Origin: Pseudeuparius sepicola
Taxonomy: Eukaryota; Arthropoda; Insecta; Coleoptera; Anthribidae
Reading direction: 5' to 3'
Length of the DNA: 64,000 bases
Assembly: GCA_963920635.1 (NCBI GenBank)
Contig: OY987300.1
Coordinates: 81,259,899-81,323,898 of the forward strand
Shown: one piece after another, positions 12,302 to 24,796 of the stretch
Numbering within the stretch: the first letter of the stretch is position 1
Layout of the letters: every line of letters starts with the position of its first letter
Notes under the pieces: generated by a model
Told to the model about the DNA's origin: nothing
What the model saw: only the letters and a program-made list of their open reading frames with translations
The model's database searches: none
Program-made: the position numbers and the translations under genes

Positions 12302-12542
12302 GCTATTTGGAGAACTTGGTATTATCACATTTTATAAAATATTAGAAAAATAAAAAATTAAATGTTAAAATTTTTTAGAAATTAAATACCCTGTATCTCG
12401 AAACAGGGTGTGGATAAAAAGTTATACCACAAAATGGTCTTATTTTATGATTTTCTATCACCTGTTGAAGTGGCCTAGATTAAAACTGCATCACCCTGTA
12501 GAAATAACTGTTTTTAATTCCTTATTATTGGGACACCCTTTA

Positions 12543-13734
12543 TACAGGGTGAGTCGAAGTTAAACCGCCACACTCAAAATTTGAGTAGTATTTTTAAAAA
12601 TAAATGGGGTTCTTCATATAACATTTTGCCCAAAAACGTTTCGTTTTCGACATACAGGGCGTCAAAGTTTTCTTTTAAAAACAGAAAAAAATTAGTATTT
12701 TCGGTTCCATTTATGCTATCGAGTTGAAAATTGGTACTTTTATGTTTTCTGGGACGGCGATTATGAATTTTCTATCAACTTTCTTCTAGCCGCTAGAGGG
12801 CGTTGGCTACGTCGTTACTTTCGAACAAAAGTGTTTTAACGTTTTTTGTCGTTGAAAAATCTGCACTTTAGACAGCGGAATATTAAATTACATTCGATTT
12901 TGAACAAAAAATGTCTCTTATAAAAATACGAAAACCTTAACCGTTTTCATGAAAAACGCAATTTTGTGTCGCGGTGCGCGTGAATTCGAAAAAATTAAAA
13001 TTTCGTAGTAGGCTGAGAAATGGGATTTATTCATTTGGAATTCTTTATTTACAGTAGGTATTGTCCTAAATTAACAATTTTTGTGAAATTAGTAATAAAA
13101 AGAACTTTAACCAAGACAACTTTATTAGCAAAAACAGAGAAAAAGCGCTTCAACGTTTAGTAGGCTTTGGAAACAATTGTGGGGTACTAATTTCACAAAA
13201 ATTGTTAATTTAGTACAATACCTACTGTAAATAAGGAATTCCAAATGAATAAATCCCATTTCTCAGCCTACTACGAAATTTTAATTTTTTCGAATTCACG
13301 CGCACCGCGACCAAAATTGCGTTTTTCGTGAAAACGGTTAAGGTTTTCATATTTTTACAAGAGACATTTTTTGTTCAAAATCGAATGTAATTTAATATTC
13401 CGCTGTCTAAAATGCAGATTTTTCAACGACAAAAAAGTTTAAGACACTTTTGTTCGAAAGTAACGACGCAGCCAACGCCCTCTAGCGGCTAGAAGAAAGT
13501 TGATAGAAAATTCATAATCGCCGTCCCAGAAAACATAAACGTACCAATTTTCAACTCGATAGCATAAATGGAACCGAAAATACTATTTTTTTCTGTTTTT
13601 AAAAGAAAACTTTGACGCCCTGTATGTCGAAAACGAAGCGTTTTTGGACAAAATGTTATATGAAGAACCTCATTTATTTTTAAAAATACTACTCAAATTT
13701 TGAGTTTGGCGGTTTAACTTCGACTCACCCTGTA
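12543..13734. mobile_element. Foldback element, arms about 550 bp
   Basis: Two arms, about 12543-13095 and 13183-13734, are inverted copies around a loop of about 90 bp. The outer ends are TACAGGGTGAGTCGAAG and its complement, flanked by TA on both sides (12541-12542 and 13735-13736). The arms share internal landmarks such as CGCTAGAGGGCG (left) against CGCCCTCTAGCG (right). No transposase frame is present. The ends and TA target suggest a Tc1/mariner-related origin. Confidence 0.9.
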
Positions 13735-13736
13735 TA

Positions 13737-14338
13737 AGAAAAAACACAACAAATTGCTAAAATACTCGATAGCCATACGAAAGCGAACAGTGTCGATAAT
13801 ATAACGACTGAATTTGTATTTCAGCCTTCTCCCCCACAGAAAACAAAACAGTTCGCGGTTCGAAAGTAAATTACAACAGCTTATTTTGTAAATTGGTTGT
13901 TTGGTTGTGAAAATGCGAAAACTTAAATTAAATTACGACATAAATTGAAAATAAACAAAACTTCGCAAGGGGAGAATTCAAACAACCGAACAATTAGCAG
14001 TGGAATTCTACGAGATACAATTGTCTATCACATTTATATTTTCTGAAGTATTTGCGAACGTCTTGGTATATTTTGCAAGTTAAACTTTCGAGTTTTATAG
14101 AGCGTTCCCCTGCCTCGCAAGAATGTGATCCTTACCCGAGCTTCTGAGGTTTCAATAAGACCGGGTCTAGCGGTTTTATTGTATCCATAAAATATCGCTA
14201 CGTCCGAACAGTCTCCCGCATTGGCAACTTTTGCCCGACGAGTGCAACAAGAATTACGGCCTGAAGATGCCAAAGCCAAAGGTTCGTGCCAAGAAAATGT
14301 TTTGGTAAACAACAAGGGCATGTGTGCGGGTAACGTTA
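13737..14338. other. No gene seen
   Basis: AT-rich to about 14030, then a more GC-balanced stretch to 14330 that is open on the minus strand for 95 codons but shows no recognisable motif or splice context. Confidence 0.4.
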
Positions 14339-15200
14339 CTTTTTAACCGACTTCAAAAAAGGTGGAGGTTGTATGTTTTTTTGTGTTGGTTACCTCAGAA
14401 CTCCGTCATTTATAAACCGATTTGGACAACTCTTCTTTTATTTGAAAGGGTCCCATTTAAATTTAAAGAAAAAATTCCACCCTAAGGGAGGAAAAATAGA
14501 GGATGAAATTTCATATACCGACTTCGATGATTCTCTTTTTATTAAAAAGGGATTACTTTGGGAGTGGCCCCATTTAAATTTAAAGAAAAAATTCCACCCC
14601 TAAGGGATGATAAATAGGGGATGAAAGTTCATATTGGACCGATTTGGAGGAGTCTTATTTTATTAGAAAGGGGTTACCTTAGGGGTGGACACATTTAAAT
14701 TTGAAGAGAAAAATTTCAATCCTAAAGGTGGACAAATAGGGGATGGAATTTAATATTGTACCGATTTCGATAATAATTCACTAAAAAATAAGAAATAACA
14801 AAAATTTTAACAAAAAAATTAAATCCGTCTTCAAAAATTTGCCCGTATGCACACTTCACTAAAAATTAAAAAAAAATTAACAATGAATAACACCGATTTC
14901 ACAAATTTGCCCGTATGCACATTTCAACTAAAATTTTAGAAATATTTTTCTCTTTCTAAATTGAGTTATCTTTGGAGTCGGTGACAGTAAGTTATGATGT
15001 ATGTAGGATATGATGTATTCATATCTAAATAGATTTAAATTCCTTGCCTTGACTGTCACCGACTCCAAAGATAACTCAATTTAGAAAGAGAAAAATATTC
15101 TAAAATTTTAGTTGAGATGTGATACGGGCTAATTTGTGAAGTCAGTGTTATTTTTTGTTAATTTTCTTTAATTTGTAGTGGAGTGTGTCGGTTTTAATTT
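14339..15200. mobile_element. Unclassified repeat element with internal tandem units and a palindrome
   Basis: It starts with TTTTTAACCGACTTCAAAAA, a terminus I recall from common insect repeats, and ends near 15200 with an inverted GTCGGTTTTAA. Inside are three to four diverged units of 101-122 bp starting with CCGA(T/C)TT at 14417, 14518, 14639 and 14761. These are followed by an inverted pair (about 14880-14990 against 15048-15172) sharing GAGTTATCTTTGGAGTCGGT and its mirror. Confidence 0.6.
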
Positions 15201-15690
15201 TTTTTTACATTTTTTTCATGTAAAAAGGTGTTTGGAAGCAAAAGTTGCCGCTGAATATAATAAAATATAAAAGAAAGTTTTTATTGAAACGCGAAATAAA
15301 ATTTAAAGTATCTAATCGACTTTTTCCAACGAAAAATTTGCTGCCATTCCATAAACCAATTTCCTCATTCTTCTTCCAACCATAGACTTTCCGAGTTTGT
15401 TTTTTAAGACTCCTCGCCGGTATCCCCTCGATTATGGAATGTTCCTCGTGGAAGTTACATTTACTTTCAATTTATTTCGTAATTCACTTTTAAGTTTGTG
15501 CGTTCCCGGCCCTTGGTTTATGAAATAAGCTGTCATAATTTACATTAGGCCGCAGGCTGGTTTTTTTCCGGGTGCCAGGGAAGAACAAAAATAAATTCGA
15601 AAGTTTCAATTTTCCTGAGAACATAAAAGGGAAAAATCATTCAAGGCAGATGTTTTCATTCACCGTCTTTTTTTAAAGGTACTTTTAAAG
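15201..15690. other. No gene seen
   Basis: Unique-looking AT-rich sequence with short GC-richer patches near 15400 and 15550. No coding motif is recognised. Confidence 0.4.
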
Positions 15691-17425
15691 TACAGGGTAC
15701 ATAAAATTCTAACCCCTTAACTTATTTATTTTTAATTTTGGAAAAAATTAAAAATAAAAAAAAAATTGATTTATGTGTTGGATCACTGTCTTGTTGCCAA
15801 ACAATATTCGGCTAATTAACTTCATTCAATAGATCAGAAATTTCTCCTCTTAAGAGCTGTAAATATATTAGTCCAGTTAAACCACCTTCAAAAAATACTG
15901 GAATAATTATGTGATTCCGAAAAATACCACACCAAACATTTATTGAAGTTCGACCTTGTCGTTGAATTGAAATAAAGTGTCGTGTATTTTCTGATAACCA
16001 ATAGTGAGTGTTTCTTCTATTAAAAACGCCACATGTTGTAAAAGTGGTTTCATCAGTCCACAATACAGGGTGTAACTGAACTGAAGGTCAAAAATGAAAC
16101 CACGTATTCTTGGAGTCGAAATAAGGGCACTTCTTCGTATATTTTTTTCTCCCACGGGCCATAGTTTTTTTATGCAGAGCGTAGAAATTTAGAGAAAAAT
16201 ACACATATTTCTTAGTATCTCTAGAAGTACACGAGATATTTTCTTCAAACTTGGCGTGTCACATGAGCGGACGAGCTGTCAAATTTAAGGTTATTATGAA
16301 GCTTGTGAGGCCCCCAGTTGCGGAGATACAGGGTGTTATTAAAATTAATTAGCTCAGAAAAATATGAATACCCAGTATAATCGCATTTTTTAAATTTATT
16401 TTGAATGGTAAATTCAATGGTTAACAAAAAGTATCTCTTAGTATTTTTTCATATTCTCAGCCGTTTCTTAATTATTTTCAAAGAACGGCAATACTGCAAT
16501 AAACAAGTCATTTTAAGAATAAATCTAATAATCTGTGGATGTCAATTAAACTTGGCATTATTTGAATCATTTGGCTGCCAACTTTGCACTTTAGTATCAA
16601 TAGTTTAAAAAATGATATTTTCATTCGAAGAATTGACTGATATGCACTTTTGCTATGGACTTGCCAATTGCAATAATAAACATGCGGAAACACATAGTTG
16701 CGTGTATTGAAAGAGACGGCGGTCATTTCGAACATTTAATAATTTAATTTTCTAATAGCATTACGTTTCTTTTATTATCGTGTTTGCTTTTGTATTTTGT
16801 TAAATAAAGTTAAATTGACCACCACGATTGCTAGATTTATTCTTAAAGTGACTATTGTTCATTGCAGCGTTGCCGTTATTTGAAAATAATTAAGAAACGG
16901 CTGCGAATATGAAAAAATACTAAGAGATACTTTTTGTTAACTATTCTATTCACCTCTCATAACAAATTTAAAAAATGCGATTATACAGGGTATTCATATT
17001 TTTCTGAACCAATTAATTTTAATAACACCCTTTATCTCCGCAACTGGGAGCCTCAGAAGCTTCATATCAACCTTAAGTTTGATGGCTCATCTGCTCATGT
17101 GACACGCCAAGTTTGAAGAAAATATCTCGTATACTTCTAGAGATACTAAGAAATATGTGTATTTTTCTCCAAACTTCTACGCTCTGTATAAAAAACTATG
17201 GCCCGTAGGAGAAAAAAATATATGAAGAAGTACCCTTATTTTGACTCCAAGGATACGTGGTTTCATTTTTGACCATCAGTTCAGTTACACCCTGTATAGA
17301 ATCTGTAATAGTAATAACCGTAGGAGTAGTATTAGAATAGTAATGTCTACGCACCTATAAACTGATCATTTTTGCTTTCCTCTCCAACACTAAACGGCAA
17401 TATTCTCGCTTTCTAAAGTTATCAT
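15691..17425 (-). pseudogene. Mariner/Tc1-type transposase relic, split by an insertion
   Basis: The minus strand at 16063-15812 encodes WTDETTFTTCGVFNRRNTHY and, further on, SINVWCGIFRN and PVFFEGGLTGLIYL, the first catalytic Asp region and following strands of a Tc1/mariner (DDE) transposase. Sequence 17297-17425 continues the same gene, as shown by co-linear similarity with the second relic at 33985-34319. Between them a 1.2-kb foldback element is inserted at a TA. A CAGGGTACATAAAATTC sequence at 15692 may be the original terminus. The helix-turn-helix half and the last catalytic residue are not intact here. Confidence 0.8.
16066..17294. mobile_element. Foldback element inserted at TA, 1229 bp
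   Basis: CAGGGTGTAACTGAACTGA at 16066 and its mirror ending at 17294 bound two arms of about 465 bp (16066-16530 and 16827-17294) around a loop of about 300 bp. TA is duplicated on both sides (16064-16065 and 17295-17296). The related transposase relic at 34040 reads straight through as CCACAATATAGAATCTG, which is the empty site and proves the boundaries. No transposase is encoded; the short frames in it are chance. Confidence 0.95.
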
Positions 17426-18386
17426 TTTCATACAGTTTTTGGATATCATTTTCATACAGTTTATGATAATGTCAAAGCAAAAATATTTTGACTAGTGGAA
17501 ACTTATACTCAGATAAGCACTTTAATATTTAAATAATAGTATCTCAAAACCAGTTTGAAATATCCTACAATACTGGTAAAACATTATATTTTAAATTTGG
17601 GAATCCTTGAGAATACAGCAATTCTAAATTTAAATTTCCAGTTATGAAGAAACGTACCTACACAAACGTCCATGCCACTTTGGTGCATGGCCTCAAATGT
17701 TAATTTAAATTACAAAATTACTTACCGATGGATTACTATCATTTTAGTTCCCTGTGTCAGATATCAAAATATTGTGTAAAAATTTCCTTCTCACGTATTT
17801 TATAATACACAGAGAGCTTTGAGTCCTTCCTGGAGTTTATGCTCAAATAAGGACTTTTAGATTTAAAAATTAATATCTTGAAAACGGTTTGAGGCAGAAA
17901 GACGGGCGTTTGTCAGCTGCTTTTCCGAGTAGAATTACGTAGGAAAAATGTGTTTTTAATCGAATTGAATTTCCTTTGTTACTAATCTAACCTGACTTTA
18001 CCAAACTACCCACACCCTTTTATTGTCACGCAGCCCAGCCACGCCACGAGCTTGACGGTGGCGGGACTCTGTCTTCCCTGCGTAAAAAATTGGTGGGCTT
18101 TAAACCGGGGCATATTTTTCACCGCGTCGGAAAAATGCGGATTTATTGCCCTGGCATTTTTCAAACGCAAAACGCGACACCTCTTAAAACTAAGCCAATG
18201 TCGCGAAATATGAATGCGGGATGTGTCCTGGGGCACCATTCTTCTTAGTAGATGCGAGAAAACAAGGGGGAAGATATACGGAAAGATTTGGGGTTATTTT
18301 TTAAGACACGGTGAAGTAGGTATCACTCTTCGGTGTTTCGTTCAAAACGTTCAATTTTCGATATTAAATCGATTGAAATAGTATAT
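17426..18386. other. No gene seen
   Basis: AT-rich unique-looking sequence, with a GC-richer block at 18000-18240 that carries CpG dinucleotides but no recognisable protein. Confidence 0.4.
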
Positions 18387-18508
18387 TTCATTACGAGTCT
18401 GGAAATAAAAATTTTTCCGTGCGCGCGTGACAAATTCCCGTGTGAGGCGCAGTCGAACACGGGAAGTCATGCAAGCACGGAAAAATCTATTTCTGGACGT
18501 GTAATGAA
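18387..18508. repeat. Hairpin element, 122 bp
   Basis: TTCATTACGAGTCTGGAAAT at the left and an imperfect mirror ATTTCTGGACGTGTAATGAA at the right form a long imperfect stem. An inner CCCGTGT/ACACGGG pair and a CGTGC-rich middle extend it. It could be a small MITE or the source of a hairpin RNA; nothing separates these options here. Confidence 0.6.
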
Positions 18509-19031
18509 CGATATTTTTTATTATACTTCTTTGAAAACGGAAACTTAAAACATTTTATCGGCATATTATAACAAATTTAATTGACAAAAAATAAACAATG
18601 CAGACAATATAGTGTTTGGTGTGTATGATGCGTTTCCATGGTTACTCTCAAATTATTTCAAAGGTGCTTTGTTGTAAATTAGTTATTGTCAGATAAGGTG
18701 AATAAAACGTCAAAAATATTACAGAAATCTATCTAAATATTAAAACACTTACGAATTAAAATACAAAATAGGTACATGTTAAATATCAAAGAGCATATAG
18801 AGTTTCTTAAATTTAGTTTACTTTGCTGTATATTTCTTTTTTAAAGCCATATATTCGGTATTTTTATTCAGCGCACGGAAAGTTTTTCCATGCGCTGTTT
18901 CCGTGCGCTAGCCCGAAAAAAACCATCTTTCATTATTGCTAAAACAGATGAAAATAAGGTGTTTTCAAAGAAGTATAATAAAAATACTTTTTCCTACGAA
19001 ATATTCGACCGAAAAAAGCCGATTATAATAC
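18509..19031. repeat. Inverted pair 18513-18538 / 18961-18986
   Basis: TTATTATACTTCTTTGAAAA on the left is mirrored by TTTTCAAAGAAGTATAATAA on the right, about 420 bp apart. Close to the right copy is a smaller hairpin, GCGCACGGAAA with TTTCCGTGCGC (about 18871-18909). This probably belongs to the same unclassified element as the 18387 hairpin. No coding sequence. Confidence 0.5.
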
Positions 19032-20196
19032 AGGGTCATTCAGTCACGATGTAAAAAATTCTAGATTAAAAAAATTCAAAAGTCAACCAAACAGTCTTAA
19101 TATAGAAAGAGCTGATCTGAGCATAGATTTACACTAGTCGATTTTTTATATATTATACTTTAAAATTCACATTGAATCTCGAATACTGCCTCGTTTTTTT
19201 TAACCTCCAAACTCTAATAAAACAATGCATGAAGGGCCTATAGAATGGAATTAACTGTACGTGCTGTACGTTGAGTCTTAATGTAGATAGTGCTAATCTG
19301 AGCATAGATTTCCACTAGTCGATTTTTTTATATAATTTTTTAGGTCTACCACCTCCATTTTCTCGCTTATTTTACGCCCTACAAAAAAAGCGTAAGAAAC
19401 AAAAATGTTGCAATTTTGGACAGCTAAGTGGCGCTGGAAAAGAAATCGGCATCCATGGCCAACTTGTCGCTCAATATTAAAAACACTTTAAATTGAGCAA
19501 AACTATTAATAGCCGTGGAATGTTTATTTTAAGAGACAGAGGAAAACTTTTATATTGAAAATTGATGGCACTGAGAAGCTTTATCCATCCACCTAGTCAG
19601 ATAGTTTCAGCAAATTACACAGGGTCTTCGGCTCTCTTGAGGTTATGAAAAATTTTTTGTTTATTTCTTATTAAGCGATTTTCTCGCTTATTTTAGGCCG
19701 CACAGAAAATACGTAAGAAAACAAAATATGGCAATTTTGGTCAGCGAGGCGACTTTAAAAAAGGAATGGGCCTCCATGCCCTACTTTTCGCACTGTACTA
19801 AGAAAACTTAGAATCGACTAAAATTTTCATGGTCTCAAGAGAGCCGAAGACCCTGTGTAATTTGCTGAAACTATCTGACTACGTGGATAGATAAAGCTTC
19901 TCAGTGCCATCAATTTTCAATATAAAAGTTTTCCTCTGTCTCTTAAAATAAACATTCCACGGCTATTAACAGTTTTGCTCAATTTGAGTTTTTTTTTAAT
20001 ATTGCGCGACATGTTTGTTTCTTACGCTTTTTTTGTCGGGCGCAAAATAAGCGAGAAAAAGGCGGTGGTAGACTTAAAAAATCATCCTGTATACTTCAAA
20101 AGTCACATTGAATCTCGAATAGTGCCTCGTATTTTTTTAACCTCCTAACTCTAATAAAACAATGCATGAAAGGCCTATAGAATGGAATTAACTGTT
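19032..20196. mobile_element. Foldback element A flanked by 104-bp direct repeats
   Basis: A foldback of about 19336-20090 has arms near 19340-19650 and 19830-20085 sharing, in mirror form, CCTCTGTCTCTTAAAATAAA and CTTATTTTACGCCC-like blocks. It is flanked by near-identical direct repeats, 19156-19258 and 20092-20194, both reading TGAATCTCGAATA and AATGCATGAA. A shorter direct repeat (CTGAGCATAGATTT, 19116 and 19300) lies within the left flank. The transposon terminus CAGGGTCATTCAGTCACGAT starts at about 19032. Confidence 0.65.
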
Positions 20197-22330
20197 CTCA
20201 GATAATAGAAAATCGGAGCCTAAAGGCAGAATCCGAAGAGTATTTGAAACACAATAGATTTTTATGCTTCGTTAGCACGGGAAAGCTGTAATACGCTTTA
20301 ATCGGGGAAAGGGGGCTGCGTACCAACAAAAAAAGCCCCAGCTCTTGGGTAAATCTCCAGAAAATAAGAGGATTTGGAATAAAAAATGTTAGAATACCCA
20401 AAGACGGAATTTTCGACTTTTCGTAGATTCATAGAATATTTTTTGATGTAGCTCCGAAAAAAATAGGGCCATACAATAAAAGGCAATACCACTAAATTTT
20501 ATAAAAGCAAGAAATGTTCGTGGAAAAACTACAAGATCTAAGAAGAAAATGCGATACTATAAAATTTCGAAAAATAGAAGTTTCCATATCTTTACATTTT
20601 TGTGAATAGCTCGCGAGATATTAGAGTTGCATAAACAGCGACAATTCTTTGGTCAGGGTAATAGTAATGCATAATAAATAGTTTTTTGACAGACTTGTAT
20701 ATCGTATAATATATGATTTGAGATAGTTTTTTAGGACTACCACTGTGATTTTCTAGCTTATTTTGCTCCCTACAAAACAAAAACGTAAGGTACAAAAATG
20801 TGGCAATTTTAGATAGCTAAGTGGTGCTGAAAAAGACGGCCAACAACAGAAACTCATATTGAGCCAAACCGTTAATAGCCGTGTAATGTTTATGTTAAGA
20901 GACATAAGAATACTTTTATATTGAAAATTGATGGCACTGAGAAGCTTTATCTATCCATGTGCTCCTATAGTTTCAGCAGATTACACAGGGTCTTCGGCTC
21001 TCTTGAGGGCATGAAAATTTTTGTCGATTTGAAGGTTTTTTAGCGCAGTGCGAAAAGTTGGGGCATGGACATCTGAAACTAGCTGAGTTGCCAGTTGCAT
21101 AAAGCTTTTTAGTGCCATCAATTTTCAATATAAAAGTTTTCCTCTACCTCTTAAAATAAACATGCTACGGCTATTAATTGTTTTGCACAATCTGAGGTTT
21201 TTTTTTATATTGCGCGACAAGTTGGCCATGGATGCCGATATCTTTTGCAGCACCACTTAGCCCTCCAAAATTGCCACATTTTTGTTTCTTAAGTTTTTTT
21301 TGTAGGACGCAAAATATTCGAGAAAATCGCGGTGCCAGTTCTAAAAAAAATCATCCTGTGTTTACAAAATGTCCTAAATCGTACCAAAAAACTGGAAACC
21401 TTGAATGCGCCAGCAATAACAATAACATCTTTTTAAAATCATGAAACAAAACAAGTCTGCTTTAGTAATGTATATTCCTATTTATCGTTGGAAAAACGGT
21501 AAGGTAAAAAAAATCCCAAGAATTTCAAATAATCGAAATTTAAAATGTTTGGGTGTAGCTTGGGTGCAGTACAAAAAAAAATTCTACAAACGCAAAAAAA
21601 TAATCGTCCAATAAGCATGATTTAAAAGAAAATTTCAAGATTTTAAAAAATTGCCAAAAAGAAACTTTGGACTTTTCAGTTTTAAATTGTTGGATGTAAC
21701 TTCCAAAATATTAGACCTACGTAAAAAAGTGATACTCTTCTGAATTCGTAAGAAAATTTTCTATAAAAGTGAGAAATATTCTCAGAAAGCCGTTAAGATT
21801 TAATAGAGAATCGAGAAACTTAAAAATATTTTTTGTGCATTTTTCCATAGCCTTAAATTTTTTGCTGTAGCTCTCAAAGTATTAGAGCTACATAAACAAA
21901 CTATACTCCATTGAATTCGCAAGAAAATTTGCTATAAGAAGCAGGAATATTCTCAAAAAAACAGTAAGAGTTAAGAGAAAATCGAGACTTAAAGAAACTA
22001 TGAATTTTTCATAGCTTTACATTATTTGCGGATGTCGTTCAAAACATTTTAGAATGCACAGAACTACTTTCTATAGAAATTAGGAATATTGTTGGGAAAA
22101 CAGTATTATTTGAGAAAATCGTCAGATTCTGCAATATCTTTGGACGTTTCGTAGCTTCATATTTTTCAATGTAGCTGCGAAAATAATGGCCTACAATAAA
22201 AAGTGTCATACATATAAATTCAAGAGAAAATGTTCTATAAAAATTACTAGAATTCTCGGAAAACAGTAAGATTTAAGATAAAACGGGGAGACTTGTAAAA
22301 AATCGAACTCTGAACTTTTCCGCCCGAGTC
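20197..22330. repeat. Degenerate tandem repeat, about 140-170 bp period
   Basis: A block with GTAGCT(C), 'gaattcgcaagaaaatt', 'attctcgg aaaacagtaag' and 'gagaaaatcgagac' elements recurs at about 20448, 20605, 21554, 21696, 21867, 22034 and 22171. The intervals vary between 137 and 171 bp. The array is old and strongly diverged, and a younger foldback (20728-21357) interrupts it. Confidence 0.65.
20728..21357. mobile_element. Foldback element B (same family as A)
   Basis: Arms about 20740-21010 and 21110-21355 mirror one another and match element A, sharing ATTGATGGCACTGAGAAGCT, GTCTTCGGCTCTCTTGAG and the terminal block AAAATCATCCTGT. It splits the degenerate tandem array. No transposase frame is seen. 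Confidence 0.75.
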
Positions 22331-22912
22331 TCCCGAATATTTTCTTTTAAAATAAATTCCGCCCACAATAGAAAACGGAGGCGACCGTGCGACAGTCAGA
22401 AAACGAAAGCCCAGACTCATATATCAGGTGGACGTCGACACGTTCCAACGTTTCCTTTTTATCTAGAAACAATGAACTGGTGGGGTCCCCCACAAAAAAA
22501 AACCGTCCGTTTTCGCCCAAAATTTCACCTTCTGTGACAGTTTGGGCCCTGAAAAAATTCTATAACTCAGTGGCGACTCGTCAGAGGAGGATAGACTTTA
22601 ATAAAAATTATAAATTTTACTTGATAAAATTGCTACGTTTTCTATCGGATTTACCGAATTTTTTTCGGAAAATTGGAGGTTATGTTGAAAAATGCCTTAT
22701 ATAAAAGTTTCAGATATTTTTAAGGTCTACAACCTTTATATAGGACATTTTCCGCTAGGAGGTCATGTTTCGATGAAAATCGCAAAAAAATAGTTTAACC
22801 CCTAAACACCCTTTCGACTGATTTTTTCTCTTTGTTATGGTCTTAACTAAATTTTCGTGCTCTCCCTTGCCTGCTAATAATTTTATTTTTACAAAACTGT
22901 ATCGGCACCAAC
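22331..22912. other. No gene seen
   Basis: A GC-richer segment (22330-22560) is open on the plus strand for about 105 codons but lacks any recognisable motif. The rest is AT-rich. Confidence 0.35.
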
Positions 22913-23951
22913 CAGGGACTTTTTAGAATAAGGGGACCCAGCATGTCACAGTCTATCACATATGAAAAGTGAAGCCTTGAGGGGAAATTTGTTTTCTGTT
23001 GACTCCAAGGAGACCACAGGAGGGATGCTGGTACAAGATTATGTTATATGTCTGTGTCCAACTGCCATCAGGTTTTATGTGACATGCCAGTGCCATAGAT
23101 TCTAAAGGAGGCAAAATATTTCCCATCATAATTCACAATTTTTAAGTTTTCAAACTTCCAGATACTCAGATGTGTCAATTAAAGATAATGCGGCCGCCTG
23201 TAGTAGTCCCAATAATTGCAACCAGATTTTTCCTGTATCACCTTTAGTAATCCTACAATTCCCATTACGTGGGCATTACGTATAAGTAGGTAGCTCAAAA
23301 CAAAAATCCTATTTCGTAAATTTTAAATTATTAAGCAAATAGCTTCAGTCAGGTCGTTTTTTAAAGAGTTTTTTATCTACGACTAAACGTTTATTCTAAA
23401 TTTGTGAGGTACCTTGCGAGAGAAATAAAATTACAAACATTTTATAATTAACACCCAGAAAAATTACATGATTAGAACTACTAGACCTAATCTTATTAGT
23501 CCATCCCGAAATCTGGGAAAGTTCTTTGGGAAGATACATTCAACACGGGAAGAAAGTTCAAGTATGTAAATATTACAAATGGATTGAGGAACCTGGTAAC
23601 AAGGTGCAATAGCGACAAATTCTTAAGTAAGCAAAATCGGCACTGACTTACCATACTTATTACTTAAATTCGTGGAAATAATTGCTGGAAATCAATTTCA
23701 ACTATAAAATAAATTTCTTTCATTTGACAGTTGCCATATTCTGCACTTATAGACAAAAAATTGTCAAGTCTAATTTTTAGAAATCATGGAAACCATTATT
23801 AATTTTTACCAACAATCAAAATACCTGTTATATTCATAGATTCTCCAATAAAATGGCGTACTTGGCATCACTGATACCATTAGAATGAGGAAAGAATAGA
23901 CCTCACTTTGGAAAGTATAATGCTGGGTCCCCTTATTTTAAAGAGTCTCTG
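22913..23951. mobile_element. hAT-type non-autonomous element, copy A
   Basis: The ends read CAGGGACTTTTTAGAATAAG and, in mirror, CAGAGACTCTTTAAAATAAG, followed on both sides by GGGGACCCAGCAT. Perfect 8-bp duplications GCACCAAC flank it (22905-22912 and 23952-23959). It is 1039 bp long and non-coding. The 8-bp target site and CA..TG ends assign it to hAT. Confidence 0.93.
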
Positions 23952-23959
23952 GCACCAAC

Positions 23960-24679
23960 CTAAGTAAAGATCCTGGCTTCAAATTTTTAAAGCATACATA
24001 TTTTTTTCTTCAGTTTGAAAACTAAATTATATTTTCCGCGCCAAATAAATAATGGTTCCTTTTACTCCCCCCGGTGCCCCAGTTCTTTAAAAACGTCACG
24101 AGTCACCGCTGCGGCACTAAACCTTGATAAACGACCGTCGGGCGGACGCGTAGCAAGAAAAAATGGCGTAAATTATTGACGAAACAAAAGAAATAGTTCC
24201 TCCGTCCCCGATGCGGTTTTATTACATTTGCGGATGACAAATGAAAGGGTTGATGGCAATAGAAGGCTGGGGACTTGGGTGGGGCTTAGCCGCCGAGCCA
24301 ACTTTGATAAATATTGTTTTCTTGAAATCGGCATTAAAATGTCCCAAAATCGTCATTAAAAGCACAGAAATCGTACAATAATGTAGCCCATTATTGTACG
24401 ATTTTTTCAATAAGTAGGCCTTGGCGAGATGTAAACATCAAACGTCAGACGCGGAGAAATCGCCCGTCAAAAGTGACCAAATATTCAAAACCCGGCCGAT
24501 AAAGGCTCATTTAACTTTTCGTACACATTGTGAAACTGTTTCCCATAGAAACGCAATCCTTCAGTATACATATTTTAGTAAATTTGAAAATCAATAGATT
24601 TGTTGTGCAGGCTGCACAAGAAGCAGCAGTTTGGTTTTTCTGTCAGAAGGTGCCGTACTTCATTATACTTGTCCTAGGT
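23960..24679. other. No gene seen
   Basis: Unique-looking DNA with a CpG-containing, GC-balanced stretch at 24055-24520. No coding motif or RNA gene is recognised. Confidence 0.4.
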
Positions 24680-24740
24680 AGAGCGATCGGTGAAGTCAAG
24701 CAACGCCGCGCGTAGTCGGCTCTTGGACGGGTGATCCCTT
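24680..24740 (+). repeat. 5S rRNA-derived SINE-like fragment, second copy
   Basis: GAGCGATCGGTGAAGTCAAG, then CAACGCCGCGCGTAGTCGG and CTCTTGGACGGGTGATCCC match the 3' half of 5S rRNA in order (GATCACCGAAGTTAAGCAAC, then TCGG, then TTGGATGGGTGACC). It ends in TTATTATTATTTTCTTG, an A/T-rich tail like that of the copy at 10030. Diverged and truncated, so not a functional 5S gene. Confidence 0.75.
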
Positions 24741-24796
24741 ATTATTATTTTCTTGCCTAATAAAACATTTTTTTTCCGATTTCAAGAAAAATATAA

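Noticed and set aside
16405..16735. Overlapping short frames on both strands
   Set aside because: They lie in the arm and loop of the 16066-17294 foldback, with mirror copies in the other arm; no protein motif.
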